From: Paracoccus alkenifer
GTDB taxonomy: Bacteria > Pseudomonadota > Alphaproteobacteria > Rhodobacterales > Rhodobacteraceae
Reading direction: 5' to 3'
Length of the DNA stretch: 64,000 nucleotides
Assembly: GCF_900108405.1 (NCBI RefSeq)
Contig: NZ_FNXG01000003.1
Span: forward strand, 7,501 to 71,500
The translations under genes were made by a program, and so were the position numbers. This document shows positions 25,919 to 38,349 of this stretch, piece by piece. How positions within the stretch are numbered: position 1 is the stretch's first letter; each line of letters starts with the position of its first letter. The notes beneath the pieces were generated by a model. It saw nothing but the letters and a program-made list of their open reading frames with translations. It searched no databases and was not told the DNA's origin.

Positions 25919-26052
25919 TCCGGGGGGCGCCGCCCCCACCGCGCTGCGCGCGGCCCCCCGGGGGTATTTTCCCCAGAAAGAAGCCCACCCGAGCGACGCT
26001 GCGCATGAACCCTGCGCGTCGAGCTTCTTTCTGGCTCAAATACCCATGCGGC
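25919..26052. repeat. Dispersed repeat, copy 3: two facing half-copies
   Basis: The left part has a GGGGGGCGCCGCCCCC hairpin and, after a GC-rich stretch, CCCCGGGGGTATTTTCC with the tail CCAGAAAGAAG (about 25957-25985). The right part is the reverse orientation, CTTCTTTCTGGCTCAAATACCC (about 26027-26048). The two tails face each other as a large imperfect inverted repeat about 40 bases apart. The interval between the DUF2794 start and the I78 stop holds nothing else. Confidence 0.7.
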
Positions 26053-26104
26053 GACGACGCCGCGATGGCGCGGGCAGGTCGGACACCACCCCGCCGCAAC
26101 CGGC

Positions 26105-26389
26105 TCAGTAGCAGCCGATCTTGGCGATGCGGCCGTCGGTGCCGATCTCGATGTTCATCCGGTCGGGGCGGAAATCCATCGTCACCGGCTCGCCGGGGTT
26201 GATCACCCTTGTGCCGGCGGGCAGCAGCATGGTTTTCAGCACCGTTGATGGCTGCCCCACCAGCCCCGCCAGGGACGAGGCGTTGCAGGCATCCGCGTCC
26301 GGCGCGGGCGTGGCCGGCTCGGGCTGGACGCAAGCGGTCAGCGCCACCAGCGGCAATGCAGCCAGGGTGAGTTTCGCAAACAGGGTCAT
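26105..26389 (-). CDS. Peptidase inhibitor I78 family lipoprotein
   Basis: A 94-residue exported protein with a lipoprotein signal (MTLFAKLTLAALPLVALTAC, lipidated Cys20). The mature part shows the I78 family signature: C...LVGQPSTVLKTMLLPAGTRVI, PGEPVTMDFRPDRMNI and a final cysteine in IAKIGCY, giving one disulfide. Family members (Aspergillus elastase inhibitor and relatives) block serine proteases; the bacterial ones are periplasmic, and the physiological target is unknown. It lies 19 bases downstream of a related small lipoprotein, so the two are likely co-transcribed. Confidence 0.85.
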   Translation of the reverse strand: MTLFAKLTLAALPLVALTACVQPEPATPAPDADACNASSLAGLVGQPSTVLKTMLLPAGTRVINPGEPVTMDFRPDRMNIEIGTDGRIAKIGCY

Positions 26390-26408
26390 GGCAGGCGGTC
26401 CCTTTCGA

Positions 26409-26768
26409 TCAGCCGCAGTCGATGGTCTGGACATTGCCCGCCGCATCCAGCCGGAACACGATCCGCAGGGGGTCGTATTCAGGCGGCTCGATCCCGCGGT
26501 ATTCCACGATCCGGTAATCGCGCTTGACCCCCAGCGACGCAATCGCCGTCCCCGGCTGCCCCATCGCATGGCGATAATCGCCCGCATGGCAGGCATCGGG
26601 TTCGCGCGACTGCAACCCGGCGATGCCTGTCACCTGCGCCGGTGCCGGCTCGAACGCCGGGGCTGCGGTCTGGGCCACGGGATAGGCGACGGGCGCCGTC
26701 TGCAACGGAATCGCCATGCAGGCACCAAGCGTCAGGGTAGACAGGGCAAAGGCGGTCAGTCTGATCAT
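26409..26768 (-). CDS. Small lipoprotein, divergent I78-like paralogue
   Basis: A 119-residue protein with a lipoprotein signal (MIRLTAFALSTLTLGACM, Cys17). After an Ala/Pro linker the C-terminal 60 residues repeat the layout of the adjacent I78 protein: a cysteine (EPDACHAG), GQPGTAIASLG in place of GQPSTVL, an Arg-rich strand and a final LDAAGNVQTIDCG. It therefore looks like a diverged I78 duplicate, although the LPAGTRVI reactive-loop region is replaced by a longer VKRDYRIVEYRG segment. The start at 26768 follows from the signal sequence. Confidence 0.7.
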   Translation of the reverse strand: MIRLTAFALSTLTLGACMAIPLQTAPVAYPVAQTAAPAFEPAPAQVTGIAGLQSREPDACHAGDYRHAMGQPGTAIASLGVKRDYRIVEYRGIEPPEYDPLRIVFRLDAAGNVQTIDCG

Positions 26769-26841
26769 CGGGCAACCGTTCGTGAATCGAGTGTCCTTGG
26801 GCAGGCGCGGCGCTCTGCGCGCCGGGCTGGCCGCATCATAG

Positions 26842-30744
<3,903 letters not shown>

Positions 30745-30749
30745 CATTC

Positions 30750-30812
30750 CGGCAACAGCGCTGAATCCGGCGGGTTGGGGAAATTTTTCACCGCCGATTC
30801 AACCTGTTGCCG
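30750..30812. repeat. Long-loop inverted repeat downstream of gyrB
   Basis: The 9-bp arms CGGCAACAG (30750-30758) and CTGTTGCCG (30804-30812) flank a 45-base AT-richer segment. This could be a 3'-UTR structure of gyrB or an operator in front of the outer-membrane protein gene; there is no long T-run after it. Confidence 0.35.
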
Positions 30813-31004
30813 AAAACTCCCGGCCGCAACCGCCCCAAAATCCGTAAAAACACCCGCAGCGCGGCCAATATGGCAAGGCGGCGGCAAGAGTCCGCCGCTC
30901 AGGCGGCTACGGGTTTATTGTGAATCTCTGCTTTTTATGAAACTTTGGCTTTGTTAACAGGCAGAAGCCTCAAACACCCTGCATTTCTCGACTCGAGGTC
31001 AAAC

Positions 31005-31694
31005 GTGCGTATCCAGTTCATCGCAGCCGCTGCTGCTGCCACCATTTTCACGATTCCCGCCGCCCATGCCGGCGGCTATGTCGCCCCCATGATCGAGGTC
31101 GAGCCGGTCGTCGCCCCCGCCCCCGCCGCCTGGCAGGGTGGCTATGTCGGCGCGACTTTGGGCTATGCGTTCGGCGGCGACGACCGCATCGGCAACCGCC
31201 CGCCGGGCGCGGATCTGGGCAAGGCCGAGCTGTCGGGCGCCAATCTGGGCCTGCGGCTGGGCTATGCCTGGCAGCGCGACCGCTGGGTTTACGGGCCTGA
31301 ACTGGGCGTCACCGGCGGCAGCATCAAGGATTCCTTCGACTTCGACGCCGGTCGCTTTGAATCCAAGGTCAACCACATGATCGCGCTGCGGCTCAAGGCC
31401 GGCTATCTGGTTCAGGACGATCTGCTGTTTTACGGGATCGCCGGCTGGCAGCGGGGCGATTTCACCTATGACGTCGCGGGAACCGATGTGGATTATACCG
31501 CCAACGGCTATGTCGTTGGGCTGGGCGTGGAAAAGCGCCTGTCCGAGCACTGGTCGATCACCGGCGAATATGAATATGCCAATTTCGGCAAGACCGACCT
31601 GGACCTGCCAACAGGCGCTCTTGCAATTGCCGGTGTCTCGGTTGCGACGCCCGAACACTCCAACATCAAGCTGGGCGTGAACTACCGCTTCTGA
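31005..31694 (+). CDS. Outer-membrane beta-barrel protein (Omp25/OmpW-like porin family)
   Basis: A 229-residue outer-membrane protein. The GTG at 31005 has GAGG nine bases upstream and yields a clean signal peptide (MRIQFIAAAAAATIFTIPAAHA-GG). The mature protein begins with a Pro/Val linker and then alternating hydrophobic/polar strands of an eight-stranded barrel, e.g. GGYVGATLGYAF, GLRLGYAWQRD and YVVGLGVEKRLSEHWSITGEYEYANFG, ending in the C-terminal Phe needed for barrel assembly (LGVNYRF). It resembles the Omp25/31 (Brucella) surface-antigen family. It is monocistronic, with its own terminator. Confidence 0.85.
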   Translation: MRIQFIAAAAAATIFTIPAAHAGGYVAPMIEVEPVVAPAPAAWQGGYVGATLGYAFGGDDRIGNRPPGADLGKAELSGANLGLRLGYAWQRDRWVYGPELGVTGGSIKDSFDFDAGRFESKVNHMIALRLKAGYLVQDDLLFYGIAGWQRGDFTYDVAGTDVDYTANGYVVGLGVEKRLSEHWSITGEYEYANFGKTDLDLPTGALAIAGVSVATPEHSNIKLGVNYRF

Positions 31695-31716
31695 CGCGGC
31701 GCCACAGCATCACCAC

Positions 31717-31747
31717 GGGCCGTCGGGACCATCCCGGCGGCCCGTTT
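31717..31747 (+). terminator. Intrinsic terminator of the outer-membrane protein gene
   Basis: The arms GGGCCGTCGGGA and TCCCGGCGGCCC form a 12-bp stem (one G-T wobble) with a 3-base loop, followed by GTTTT. Confidence 0.85.
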
Positions 31748-31756
31748 TGCATACGC

Positions 31757-32653
31757 TCAGCCGCCGGCCCGGGCGATGGGGTCGGCAGGCGGCACCCGCG
31801 CCAGCTGCACCATCAGGATCCCCGCCGCCACCACGGCCGAGCCGATCACATCCGACCAGCCAAAACTTTCCCCCAGCCACAGCGCCGCGATGGCGACGCC
31901 CAGCGGCGGCGACAGGAAATGGAACGCAGCCGCCCGCACGGCCCCGATCCGCGTGACCAGCCGGAACCAGATGAAGGTGGCAAAAATCCCCGGCACCAGC
32001 ACCGAATAGGCCAGCGCGCCGATCAGCCGCCCGCTCCATTCCCACGGCCGGCCCCATTCCAGCGCGGCCGAGGGCAGCGCCAGCGCCGCCGCCCCCACCG
32101 CCATCTGCAAGCCCACGATCATCAGCACATTCGCGCCGCCGCCTGCGTTGCGCACCGCCATTGTGGCCACGGCCAGCGCCACCACCGCCGCCAGGCACAT
32201 CAGCAGCCCGCCCAGATGCATCCCCTGCGACAGCCGCACGCTCATGATGATGACGACGCCGATCACGCCGACCACCAGCCCCAGCGCCGCCTGCCGGCGC
32301 AGCTTCTCGCCCAGCACCGCCCAGCCGGCAAAGGCCACCATCAGCGGCATCATCGAGGCGATGATCGACGCGGCCGAGGCCTCGACCCACTGCATCGCGG
32401 TCCAGTTCAGCCCCAGGTAAAGCGCGTTCTGGCACAGGCCGAACACGATCACCGTGCGCCATTCGGCCCGGCTCAGCCGCAGCGACTGCCCCATCGCCCA
32501 GGCCAGCCCCATCGCGATCGCGGCCGAGATGCCAAAGCGGATCACCAGCGCCAAGAGCGGCGGCATCTCGACCACCGCGATCCGCGTCGAGGTAAAGGCC
32601 GAGGCCCAGATCGCCGCAAAGCCCAGGCCCATCAGGGCGGATTTCAGGTCCAT
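31757..32653 (-). CDS. EamA/DMT-family transporter
   Basis: A 298-residue inner-membrane protein with about ten helices and two EamA repeats. Repeat hallmarks are FTSTRIAVVEMPPLLALVIR, YLGLNWTAMQWVEASAASII, LGEKLRR in the first half and LSPPLGVAIAALWLGESF in the second. Related proteins export amino acids or small metabolites; the substrate is unknown. The start at 32653 (MDLKSALMGLGFAAIWASAF) is 13 bases after the mobA stop, so it is probably co-transcribed with mobA. Its 3' end abuts the terminator of the convergent outer-membrane protein gene. Confidence 0.9.
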   Translation of the reverse strand: MDLKSALMGLGFAAIWASAFTSTRIAVVEMPPLLALVIRFGISAAIAMGLAWAMGQSLRLSRAEWRTVIVFGLCQNALYLGLNWTAMQWVEASAASIIASMMPLMVAFAGWAVLGEKLRRQAALGLVVGVIGVVIIMSVRLSQGMHLGGLLMCLAAVVALAVATMAVRNAGGGANVLMIVGLQMAVGAAALALPSAALEWGRPWEWSGRLIGALAYSVLVPGIFATFIWFRLVTRIGAVRAAAFHFLSPPLGVAIAALWLGESFGWSDVIGSAVVAAGILMVQLARVPPADPIARAGG

Positions 32654-32666
32654 TGCGGGGCTTTCA

Positions 32667-33272
32667 TCATGCGCCCCGCCCGGCGGCAGAGGCCAGCATC
32701 GCACGGGCGGTTTCCAGATCAGCGGGCGCGTTGACGTTGAAGAACGGGTCCGCGCCCTCGGGCCCTGCCGCGAACTCGACGCGCGCGGCGCCCTGCGCGT
32801 CCATCCAGTCGCGCATCCGCCGCGTGCCCGACGCCAAGGCCGCGCGCAGATCCTCGCGCAGCGCCACGTCCCAGGCAGCAAAGGCGGGGTGATCCTGCCC
32901 TTCGCAGGTGGCCATCGCAACCGGCGCCTGCACCCCCGCCAACCGCGCCGCAAGATCACGCGGAAAGAACGGTGTGTCGGCGGCGGCGGTGACGATGCGC
33001 CCGATGCCCTGCGCCGCCGCCCAGTCCATCCCCGCCAGCACCCCCGCCAGCGGCCCCGGCCAGCCCGCGATGCTGTCGGGCAGCACCGGCAGGGCAAACC
33101 CCGCATAGCGCGCCGGGTCGCCATTGGCGCTGATCGCCCGCGCGCAGCCCAGCCGCGCGATCACATGGGCGATCAGCGGCTGCCCGCCAAGGTCCAGCAG
33201 CCCCTTGTCGCCGCCGCCCATCCGGCGCGACTGCCCCCCGGCCAGCACGATTCCCGCAATCCTTCCGTCCAT
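32667..33272 (-). CDS. mobA: Molybdenum cofactor guanylyltransferase MobA
   Basis: A 201-residue cytoplasmic enzyme that joins GMP to molybdopterin to make the bis-MGD form of the cofactor. The nucleotide-binding signature LAGGQSRRMGGGDKGLLDLGG is at residues 9-29, and AAADTPFFP carries the metal-binding aspartate. The start at 33272 (MDGRIAGIVLAGGQ) is set by this signature. It is divergent from the DUF2478 gene with 94 bases between, and is the first gene before an EamA transporter. Confidence 0.93.
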   Translation of the reverse strand: MDGRIAGIVLAGGQSRRMGGGDKGLLDLGGQPLIAHVIARLGCARAISANGDPARYAGFALPVLPDSIAGWPGPLAGVLAGMDWAAAQGIGRIVTAAADTPFFPRDLAARLAGVQAPVAMATCEGQDHPAFAAWDVALREDLRAALASGTRRMRDWMDAQGAARVEFAAGPEGADPFFNVNAPADLETARAMLASAAGRGA

Positions 33273-33366
33273 GCGCGGCACTCTGCGCCGGGGCCGCGGG
33301 GGCTGCAAGCAGCTGCGGCCTTGCGCCCGCTTGCCGCGCCGCCGGGCGGGTCGTAGGATCGCGGCC

Positions 33367-33864
<498 letters not shown>

Positions 33865-33871
33865 GCCAACG

Positions 33872-34141
33872 ATGCCCGCCCCTGATCCCGTGACGACCCC
33901 GGCCACGCACCCCGCCCCGGCGGCCAGGATTGACGCCCGCCACCTGCTCTGCCCGCTGCCGGTGCTGCGGCTGCGCCGGGCACTGCAAGGACTCGCCCCC
34001 GGCGCAGTGGTGGCGCTTGAGGCGACCGACGCGGCGGCGGTGCTGGACGTGCCGCATTTCTGCGCCGAAGCAGGGCACGAGCTGCTGTTCTCGGCCCCCT
34101 TGCCCGACGGCGCCCGCCGCTATCTGGTCCGCCGCGGTTGA
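33872..34141 (+). CDS. TusA-like sulfurtransferase (SirA fold)
   Basis: An 89-residue protein with the TusA signature CPLPVLRLRRAL; the active cysteine is Cys27 in HLLCPLPVL. TusA proteins relay sulfane sulfur, among others to molybdenum cofactor and thiouridine synthesis. The position behind DUF2478 and opposite mobA makes a role in molybdenum-enzyme sulfur transfer plausible. The first 20 residues are a Pro/Thr/Ala tail, longer than in typical members. Confidence 0.85.
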   Translation: MPAPDPVTTPATHPAPAARIDARHLLCPLPVLRLRRALQGLAPGAVVALEATDAAAVLDVPHFCAEAGHELLFSAPLPDGARRYLVRRG

Positions 34142-34210
34142 TCTTGCGCCCGCGCGCGGGGAATGGTTCTGTGCGCGCCGGACGGCGGCCGGGAAAAAGG
34201 AGGGAACGCC

Positions 34211-35137
34211 ATGCTGGCGATCTTTCTGCAAACCCTGCCGTTCTTTGCGCTGATCGCCACCGGCTGGGCGGCAGGCCGGATCGGGATGTTTTCCGAACCC
34301 GCCACCGCGGCGCTGACCCGTTTCGTGTTCTATTTCGCGCTGTCGGCGATGCTGTTCGGCTTTGCCGCGCAGCTGGACATCGCGGCGCTGTTCGACCTGC
34401 GATTTGCGCTGGCCTATGTGGGCGGCTCGGCCGCGGTGTGGCTGCTGGTCGCCGCCATCGCCCGCAACCGGGGCACAAGCCCCGCGGAATCCGCGATGCT
34501 GGCGCATACGGCAATGACCGGGAACACCGGGTTTCTGGGCGTGCCGATGCTGGTGGTGCTGCTGGGGCCGGCGGCGGTCGGGCCGGTGCTGATGGTGCTG
34601 ACGCTGGATCTGGTCGTGTTCACCACCCTGATCACCCTGATCGTCGCCGCCGCGCGCCATGGGCGCATCGGTGCGGGCACGCTGCTGCCGGCCTTGCGCG
34701 GGATTATCGGCAACCCGATGATCGTCGCGATGGCGGCCGGGCTGCTGTGGGCGGGGCTGCAACTGCCGCTGCCGCAGCCGGCGGCGCAGTTCATGTCGCT
34801 GCTGGGGGGTGCGGCCACGCCGGGGGCGCTGTTCGCCATCGGCGCCTCGCTTGCGCATCGCCCGGCGCGGCGGGTCGGACCTGCGGCGTGGCTCAGCACC
34901 GCCAAGCTGGCGCTGCACCCGGCCGCGGTGGCGCTGGCCGCATGGGCGCTGGCGGTGGACCCGGTGGCCGCGGGGGTGATGGTCGCCGCCGCCGCGCTGC
35001 CGGTGGCGGGCAATGTCTATATCCTTGCCCACCACTTCCAGCTGGCCGAACAAAGGGTCTCGGCCGCGATCCTCGTTTCAACCGGGGTCAGCATCCTGAC
35101 CATCCCCTATGTCATCCACCTGATTCCGAAAGGCTGA
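34211..35137 (+). CDS. Auxin-efflux-carrier (AEC) family transporter
   Basis: A 308-residue inner-membrane protein of about ten helices in two inverted repeats (the BASS/AEC fold). The motif [18 protein letters not shown] in the fourth helix region and [13 protein letters not shown] in the ninth carry the helix breaks of the family. Bacterial members export organic acids such as malate or malonate; the substrate here is not inferable. A strong AAGGAGGGAACGCC ribosome site precedes the ATG at 34211. It is followed after 4 bases by a crotonase gene. Confidence 0.88.
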   Translation: MLAIFLQTLPFFALIATGWAAGRIGMFSEPATAALTRFVFYFALSAMLFGFAAQLDIAALFDLRFALAYVGGSAAVWLLVAAIARNRGTSPAESAMLAHTAMTGNTGFLGVPMLVVLLGPAAVGPVLMVLTLDLVVFTTLITLIVAAARHGRIGAGTLLPALRGIIGNPMIVAMAAGLLWAGLQLPLPQPAAQFMSLLGGAATPGALFAIGASLAHRPARRVGPAAWLSTAKLALHPAAVALAAWALAVDPVAAGVMVAAAALPVAGNVYILAHHFQLAEQRVSAAILVSTGVSILTIPYVIHLIPKG

Positions 35138-35141
35138 AACC

Positions 35142-35939
35142 ATGCGCAACCTGTCCGATCTGAGGCTTGAAAACCTGGCTGTCACGGTGGACGACGACGG
35201 CATCGCCACGGTCTCGCTGAACCGCCCGTCCAAGCGCAACGCCCTGGACGCCGCCACCATCGAGGAACTGGTGGACGTGTTTTCGCTGCTGCCCCGTTCG
35301 GGCGTGCGCGCCTGCGTGCTGCGCGGCGAGGGCACGCATTTCAGCGCCGGGCTGGATCTGGTGGAACACTACCACGCCGACCGCAGCGCCGCGGATTTCA
35401 TGCATGTCTGCATGCGCTGGCACGAGGCGTTCAACAAGATGGAATACGGCGGCGTGCCGGTGATCGCGGCGCTGAAAGGCGCGGTCGTCGGCGGCGGGCT
35501 TGAACTGGCCTCCTCGGCCCATATCCGGGTCGCGGACCAGACCACCTATTTCGGCCTGCCCGAGGGTCAGCGCGGGCTGTTCACCGGCGGCGGCGCCACC
35601 ATCCGCGTGGCCGACCTGATCGGCAAGGCGCGGATGATCGACATGATGCTGTCGGGGCGGCTTTACCGCGGGCAAGAGGCGGTGGACGTGGGGCTGGCGC
35701 AATATCTGGTCGAGGATTCCGAGGCGAAAGCCTATGAGATCGCCCGCGCCGCCGCCCAGAACCCGCCGCTGTCGAACTTTGCCATCTGTTCGGCCATCAG
35801 CCACATGCAGAACATGAGCGCGCTGGACGCAGCCTACGCCGAGGCGGTGGTCGCCGGCGTCGTCAACACGCAAGAGGCCGCCAAGGCCCGGCTCGAAGCG
35901 TTTGCCAAGGGCACCGCCGCCAAGGTCAAGCCGGAATGA
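35142..35939 (+). CDS. Crotonase/enoyl-CoA hydratase family protein
   Basis: A 265-residue crotonase-fold enzyme. Unlike the copy at 135-926, both catalytic positions are glutamate ([12 protein letters not shown] and FGLPEGQRG), and the oxyanion hole is seen in [12 protein letters not shown]. It may be a hydratase or isomerase acting on acyl-CoA; the substrate is unknown. The stop TGA overlaps the start of the next hydrolase gene (ATGA), so both are translationally coupled. It probably forms one operon with the AEC transporter and the hydrolase. Confidence 0.88.
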   Translation: MRNLSDLRLENLAVTVDDDGIATVSLNRPSKRNALDAATIEELVDVFSLLPRSGVRACVLRGEGTHFSAGLDLVEHYHADRSAADFMHVCMRWHEAFNKMEYGGVPVIAALKGAVVGGGLELASSAHIRVADQTTYFGLPEGQRGLFTGGGATIRVADLIGKARMIDMMLSGRLYRGQEAVDVGLAQYLVEDSEAKAYEIARAAAQNPPLSNFAICSAISHMQNMSALDAAYAEAVVAGVVNTQEAAKARLEAFAKGTAAKVKPE

Positions 35940-36793
35940 ACGGCGGCGAAACCTGCGTCGCCCAGATCACCGACTGGGACGACGCCTATGCCAATATCGC
36001 CCATATCCCCGGCGGCGCAGGGTTTCCCGATGTCTGGGCGCAGGCGGCGGCAGAGTTTCGGGACGGCCTGCGCGGAACCGGGGGCCAGCCCCCGGGCCCC
36101 CGGGATATTTTCGGACAGAAGAAAGAGCATCGCGACGCCGAGCTCTACCTGCCCGAGGGGAAGCCGCGCGGGCTGATGGTGTTCGTCCATGGCGGCTACT
36201 GGATGAAGTTCGGCCCCTCGTGGTTCTCGCATCTGGCGCAGGGCGCGCTGGCGCGTGGCTGGGCGGTTCTGCTGCCCTCTTATCCGCTGGCGCCCGGCGC
36301 GGGCCTGCGCGAGATGCGCGACCGTATCGCTGCACAGGTCACGGCTGCGGCGGGCGAGGTTTCCGGCCCCATCGTGCTGAGCGGTCATTCCGCGGGCGGG
36401 CATCTGGCGGCGCGGCTGGTCTGCGGCGACAGCCCCCTGCCGGCGCCGGTTCTGGCGCGGGTGGCGCGCTGTCTGCCGATATCGGGTCTGTTCGACCTGC
36501 GTCCGCTGCAATTGACCGCGATGCGCGACGACCTGGGGCTGGACGACACCACCGCGCGCGCGGAAAGCCCTCTGTTCCATCTGCCCGTGCCGGGGTGCGA
36601 GCTGCATCTGTGGGTCGGGGGTGATGAGCGGCCGGTGTTTATCCGGCAGTCGCAGCTGCTGCATGCCGCATGGGCCGGGATGCCCCGCCGCTCGACCCTG
36701 ACTGTCGAGCCGGGGCGCCACCATCTGGACGTGGTTGCGGGGCTGGCCATGCCCGACCATCCGCTGACCGAGGCGCTGCTGGCCGGGCTGTAG
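35936..36793 (+). CDS. Alpha/beta hydrolase, kynurenine-formamidase-like
   Basis: A 285-residue cytoplasmic serine hydrolase. The oxyanion motif is [10 protein letters not shown], the nucleophile elbow [12 protein letters not shown], and the late His is in [14 protein letters not shown] is the mark of the kynurenine formamidase/carboxylesterase group. Residues about 47-64 ([18 protein letters not shown]) are encoded by a copy of the dispersed repeat found elsewhere in intergenic DNA, so a repeat appears to have entered the gene in frame near a surface loop. The frame is intact. ATGA overlap with the crotonase gene indicates coupling. Confidence 0.85.
   Translation: MNGGETCVAQITDWDDAYANIAHIPGGAGFPDVWAQAAAEFRDGLRGTGGQPPGPRDIFGQKKEHRDAELYLPEGKPRGLMVFVHGGYWMKFGPSWFSHLAQGALARGWAVLLPSYPLAPGAGLREMRDRIAAQVTAAAGEVSGPIVLSGHSAGGHLAARLVCGDSPLPAPVLARVARCLPISGLFDLRPLQLTAMRDDLGLDDTTARAESPLFHLPVPGCELHLWVGGDERPVFIRQSQLLHAAWAGMPRRSTLTVEPGRHHLDVVAGLAMPDHPLTEALLAGL
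36076..36127. repeat. Dispersed repeat, copy 4, inside a coding sequence
   Basis: Hairpin CCGGGGGCCAGCCCCCGGG, then GCCCCCGGGATATTTTCGG and the tail ACAGAAGAAAGAG. It keeps the reading frame of the hydrolase gene. Confidence 0.75.
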
Positions 36794-36915
36794 CGGCGTT
36801 CGCGCGGCTTTTTGCGCCCGTTTTTTCGCGCGGTGGGCGGCGTCGCGGATTTGTGGCATGAGGCCAAGGGCCGACCCCCGCCCCCTGCCCTGCCCTGCCC
36901 GGATCATCACGCCCC

Positions 36916-37644
36916 ATGTTCCCAATCCGAGATCACAACCCCTCACAAAGCCGCCCGGTGGTCGTTCCCGCGCTGATTGTGGCGAATGTTGCGATATTCC
37001 TGCTGACCCTGCCGCTGGATCAGACCTCTGCCCGGTTGTGGACAGAGCTTGCGCTTTACCCGGCCGCCGTCATGCAGGGGGATCTGTTGTGGGGGCTGCT
37101 GACCCATATGTTCCTGCACGCCGGGCTGCTGCATCTTGCCGGGAACATGCTGTTTCTGTGGATCTTCGGCGACAATCTTGAGGATCAGTTCGGAAGGCTG
37201 GGGTTCTTGCTGTTCTATATTGCCTGCGGGCTGGCCGCGGCAGGGGCGCAGATCGCGGCCGAGCCGGATCCCGGCGTGCCGATGGTCGGCGCCTCGGGGG
37301 CGATCGCCGGGGTGATGGGCGGCTATCTGCTGCTGTTTCCGCGGGCAAGGGTGGATGTGCTGGTCATCGTGGTGGTGCTGGTGCGGGTGATCGCCCTGCC
37401 GGCCTGGCTGATGCTGCTGGGCTGGTTCGGGCTGCAACTGGCGGCGGGATACGCCATGTCGGGCGCGGGCGGCGGCGTCGCCTATTGGGCACATGCGGGC
37501 GGATTTGCGGCCGGGGTGGTGCTGACGCTGGCGCGGTTCCTGTGGCTGGGCGGCCCCGCGTTCTGGACCCGCACCCACGGACAGCCGCCGCATCCGCCCA
37601 GCCGCTTTGCCCCCAGCCGCATCCCGCCGGTGCGCCGCCCCTAG
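36916..37644 (+). CDS. Rhomboid family intramembrane serine protease
   Basis: A 242-residue inner-membrane protein with six or seven helices. The HxxxN motif HLAGNMLFLW is in helix 2, the nucleophile Ser128 in GASGAIAG, and the catalytic His193 in WAHAGGFAAG, so the dyad is complete. It cleaves membrane proteins within the bilayer; the substrate is unknown. The C-terminal 40 residues are Pro/Arg-rich and cytoplasmic. Its TAG stop lies in the CTAG palindrome shared with the convergent mnmD. Confidence 0.93.
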   Translation: MFPIRDHNPSQSRPVVVPALIVANVAIFLLTLPLDQTSARLWTELALYPAAVMQGDLLWGLLTHMFLHAGLLHLAGNMLFLWIFGDNLEDQFGRLGFLLFYIACGLAAAGAQIAAEPDPGVPMVGASGAIAGVMGGYLLLFPRARVDVLVIVVVLVRVIALPAWLMLLGWFGLQLAAGYAMSGAGGGVAYWAHAGGFAAGVVLTLARFLWLGGPAFWTRTHGQPPHPPSRFAPSRIPPVRRP

Positions 37645-38300
37645 CGCAGGATGCCGCGGCTCATGTGGCGCTTGCCGGCAAATCCGGGGCTGCGGGTTAC
37701 GCTGAACCCAGCGGCCTCAAGCGCGCGGCGGACATGGCCGGCGGCGGTATAGGTGGCGAATGTCCCGCCCGGCGCGGTGTGGCGACCGATCTCGGCCAGC
37801 AGCGTATCCGACCACAGCTCGGGGTTGCGGGCGGGTGAGAACCCGTCCAAAAACCACGCATCGGCGCGTCCCTGCCACGCAGGCAGGGTTTCGCACGCAT
37901 CGCCCAAGATGACCGTTGCCGTGACCTGCCCGACCTGCAAGCGCGCCGCGCCCCAGCCCGCGCGCAGCTGCGCCGACAGCCTGGCAAGCTCGGGAAAAGC
38001 CGCATGGGCACGGGCCAGCGTGGCCACGTCCAGCGGGAACGCCTCGAAACTGGTAAAGCGCAGCGGCACCTCGGCCAGCTGCGCCAGCGCCAACAGGTTC
38101 AGCCCGGTGCCGAACCCGGTCTCGGCCACATGGAACCCCGGCCGCAGCCGCGCGGGCAGATCGTTGCCGGCCAGAAACACATGCCGCGTTTCCTCCAGCC
38201 CGCCCGCCAAGCTGAAATACGGATCGTCAAAGCGGTTCGAGACCGGGACCGCGCCACGCCACTCGACCCCGCCACCGGGCATCTTTTCGTCCCCGCACAT
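37641..38300 (-). CDS. mnmD: tRNA 5-methylaminomethyl-2-thiouridine methyltransferase MnmD
   Basis: A 219-residue SAM-dependent enzyme corresponding to the N-terminal half of E. coli MnmC: it completes mnm5s2U34 in tRNA. Motifs are PVSNRFDDPYFSLAGGLEETRHVFL, the SAM site ETGFGTGLNLLAL, FEAFPLD and WFLDGFSPARNPELW. Two close starts are possible, 38300 and 38282; the second has GGGGA seven bases upstream. The FAD half of MnmC appears as a separate, divergent gene 49 bases away. The stop overlaps that of the rhomboid gene. Confidence 0.9.
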   Translation of the reverse strand: MCGDEKMPGGGVEWRGAVPVSNRFDDPYFSLAGGLEETRHVFLAGNDLPARLRPGFHVAETGFGTGLNLLALAQLAEVPLRFTSFEAFPLDVATLARAHAAFPELARLSAQLRAGWGAARLQVGQVTATVILGDACETLPAWQGRADAWFLDGFSPARNPELWSDTLLAEIGRHTAPGGTFATYTAAGHVRRALEAAGFSVTRSPGFAGKRHMSRGILR

Positions 38301-38349
38301 AAGCGCTACCCCATCTGCCAACGCAGCCTGATGACGGGGGAAACCGGGC

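Noticed and set aside
25919-26052. Continuation of the DUF2794 frame upstream through the repeat pair.
   Set aside because: The frame stays open, but the upstream part translates the repeat and lacks any similarity; family length fits the start at 25871.
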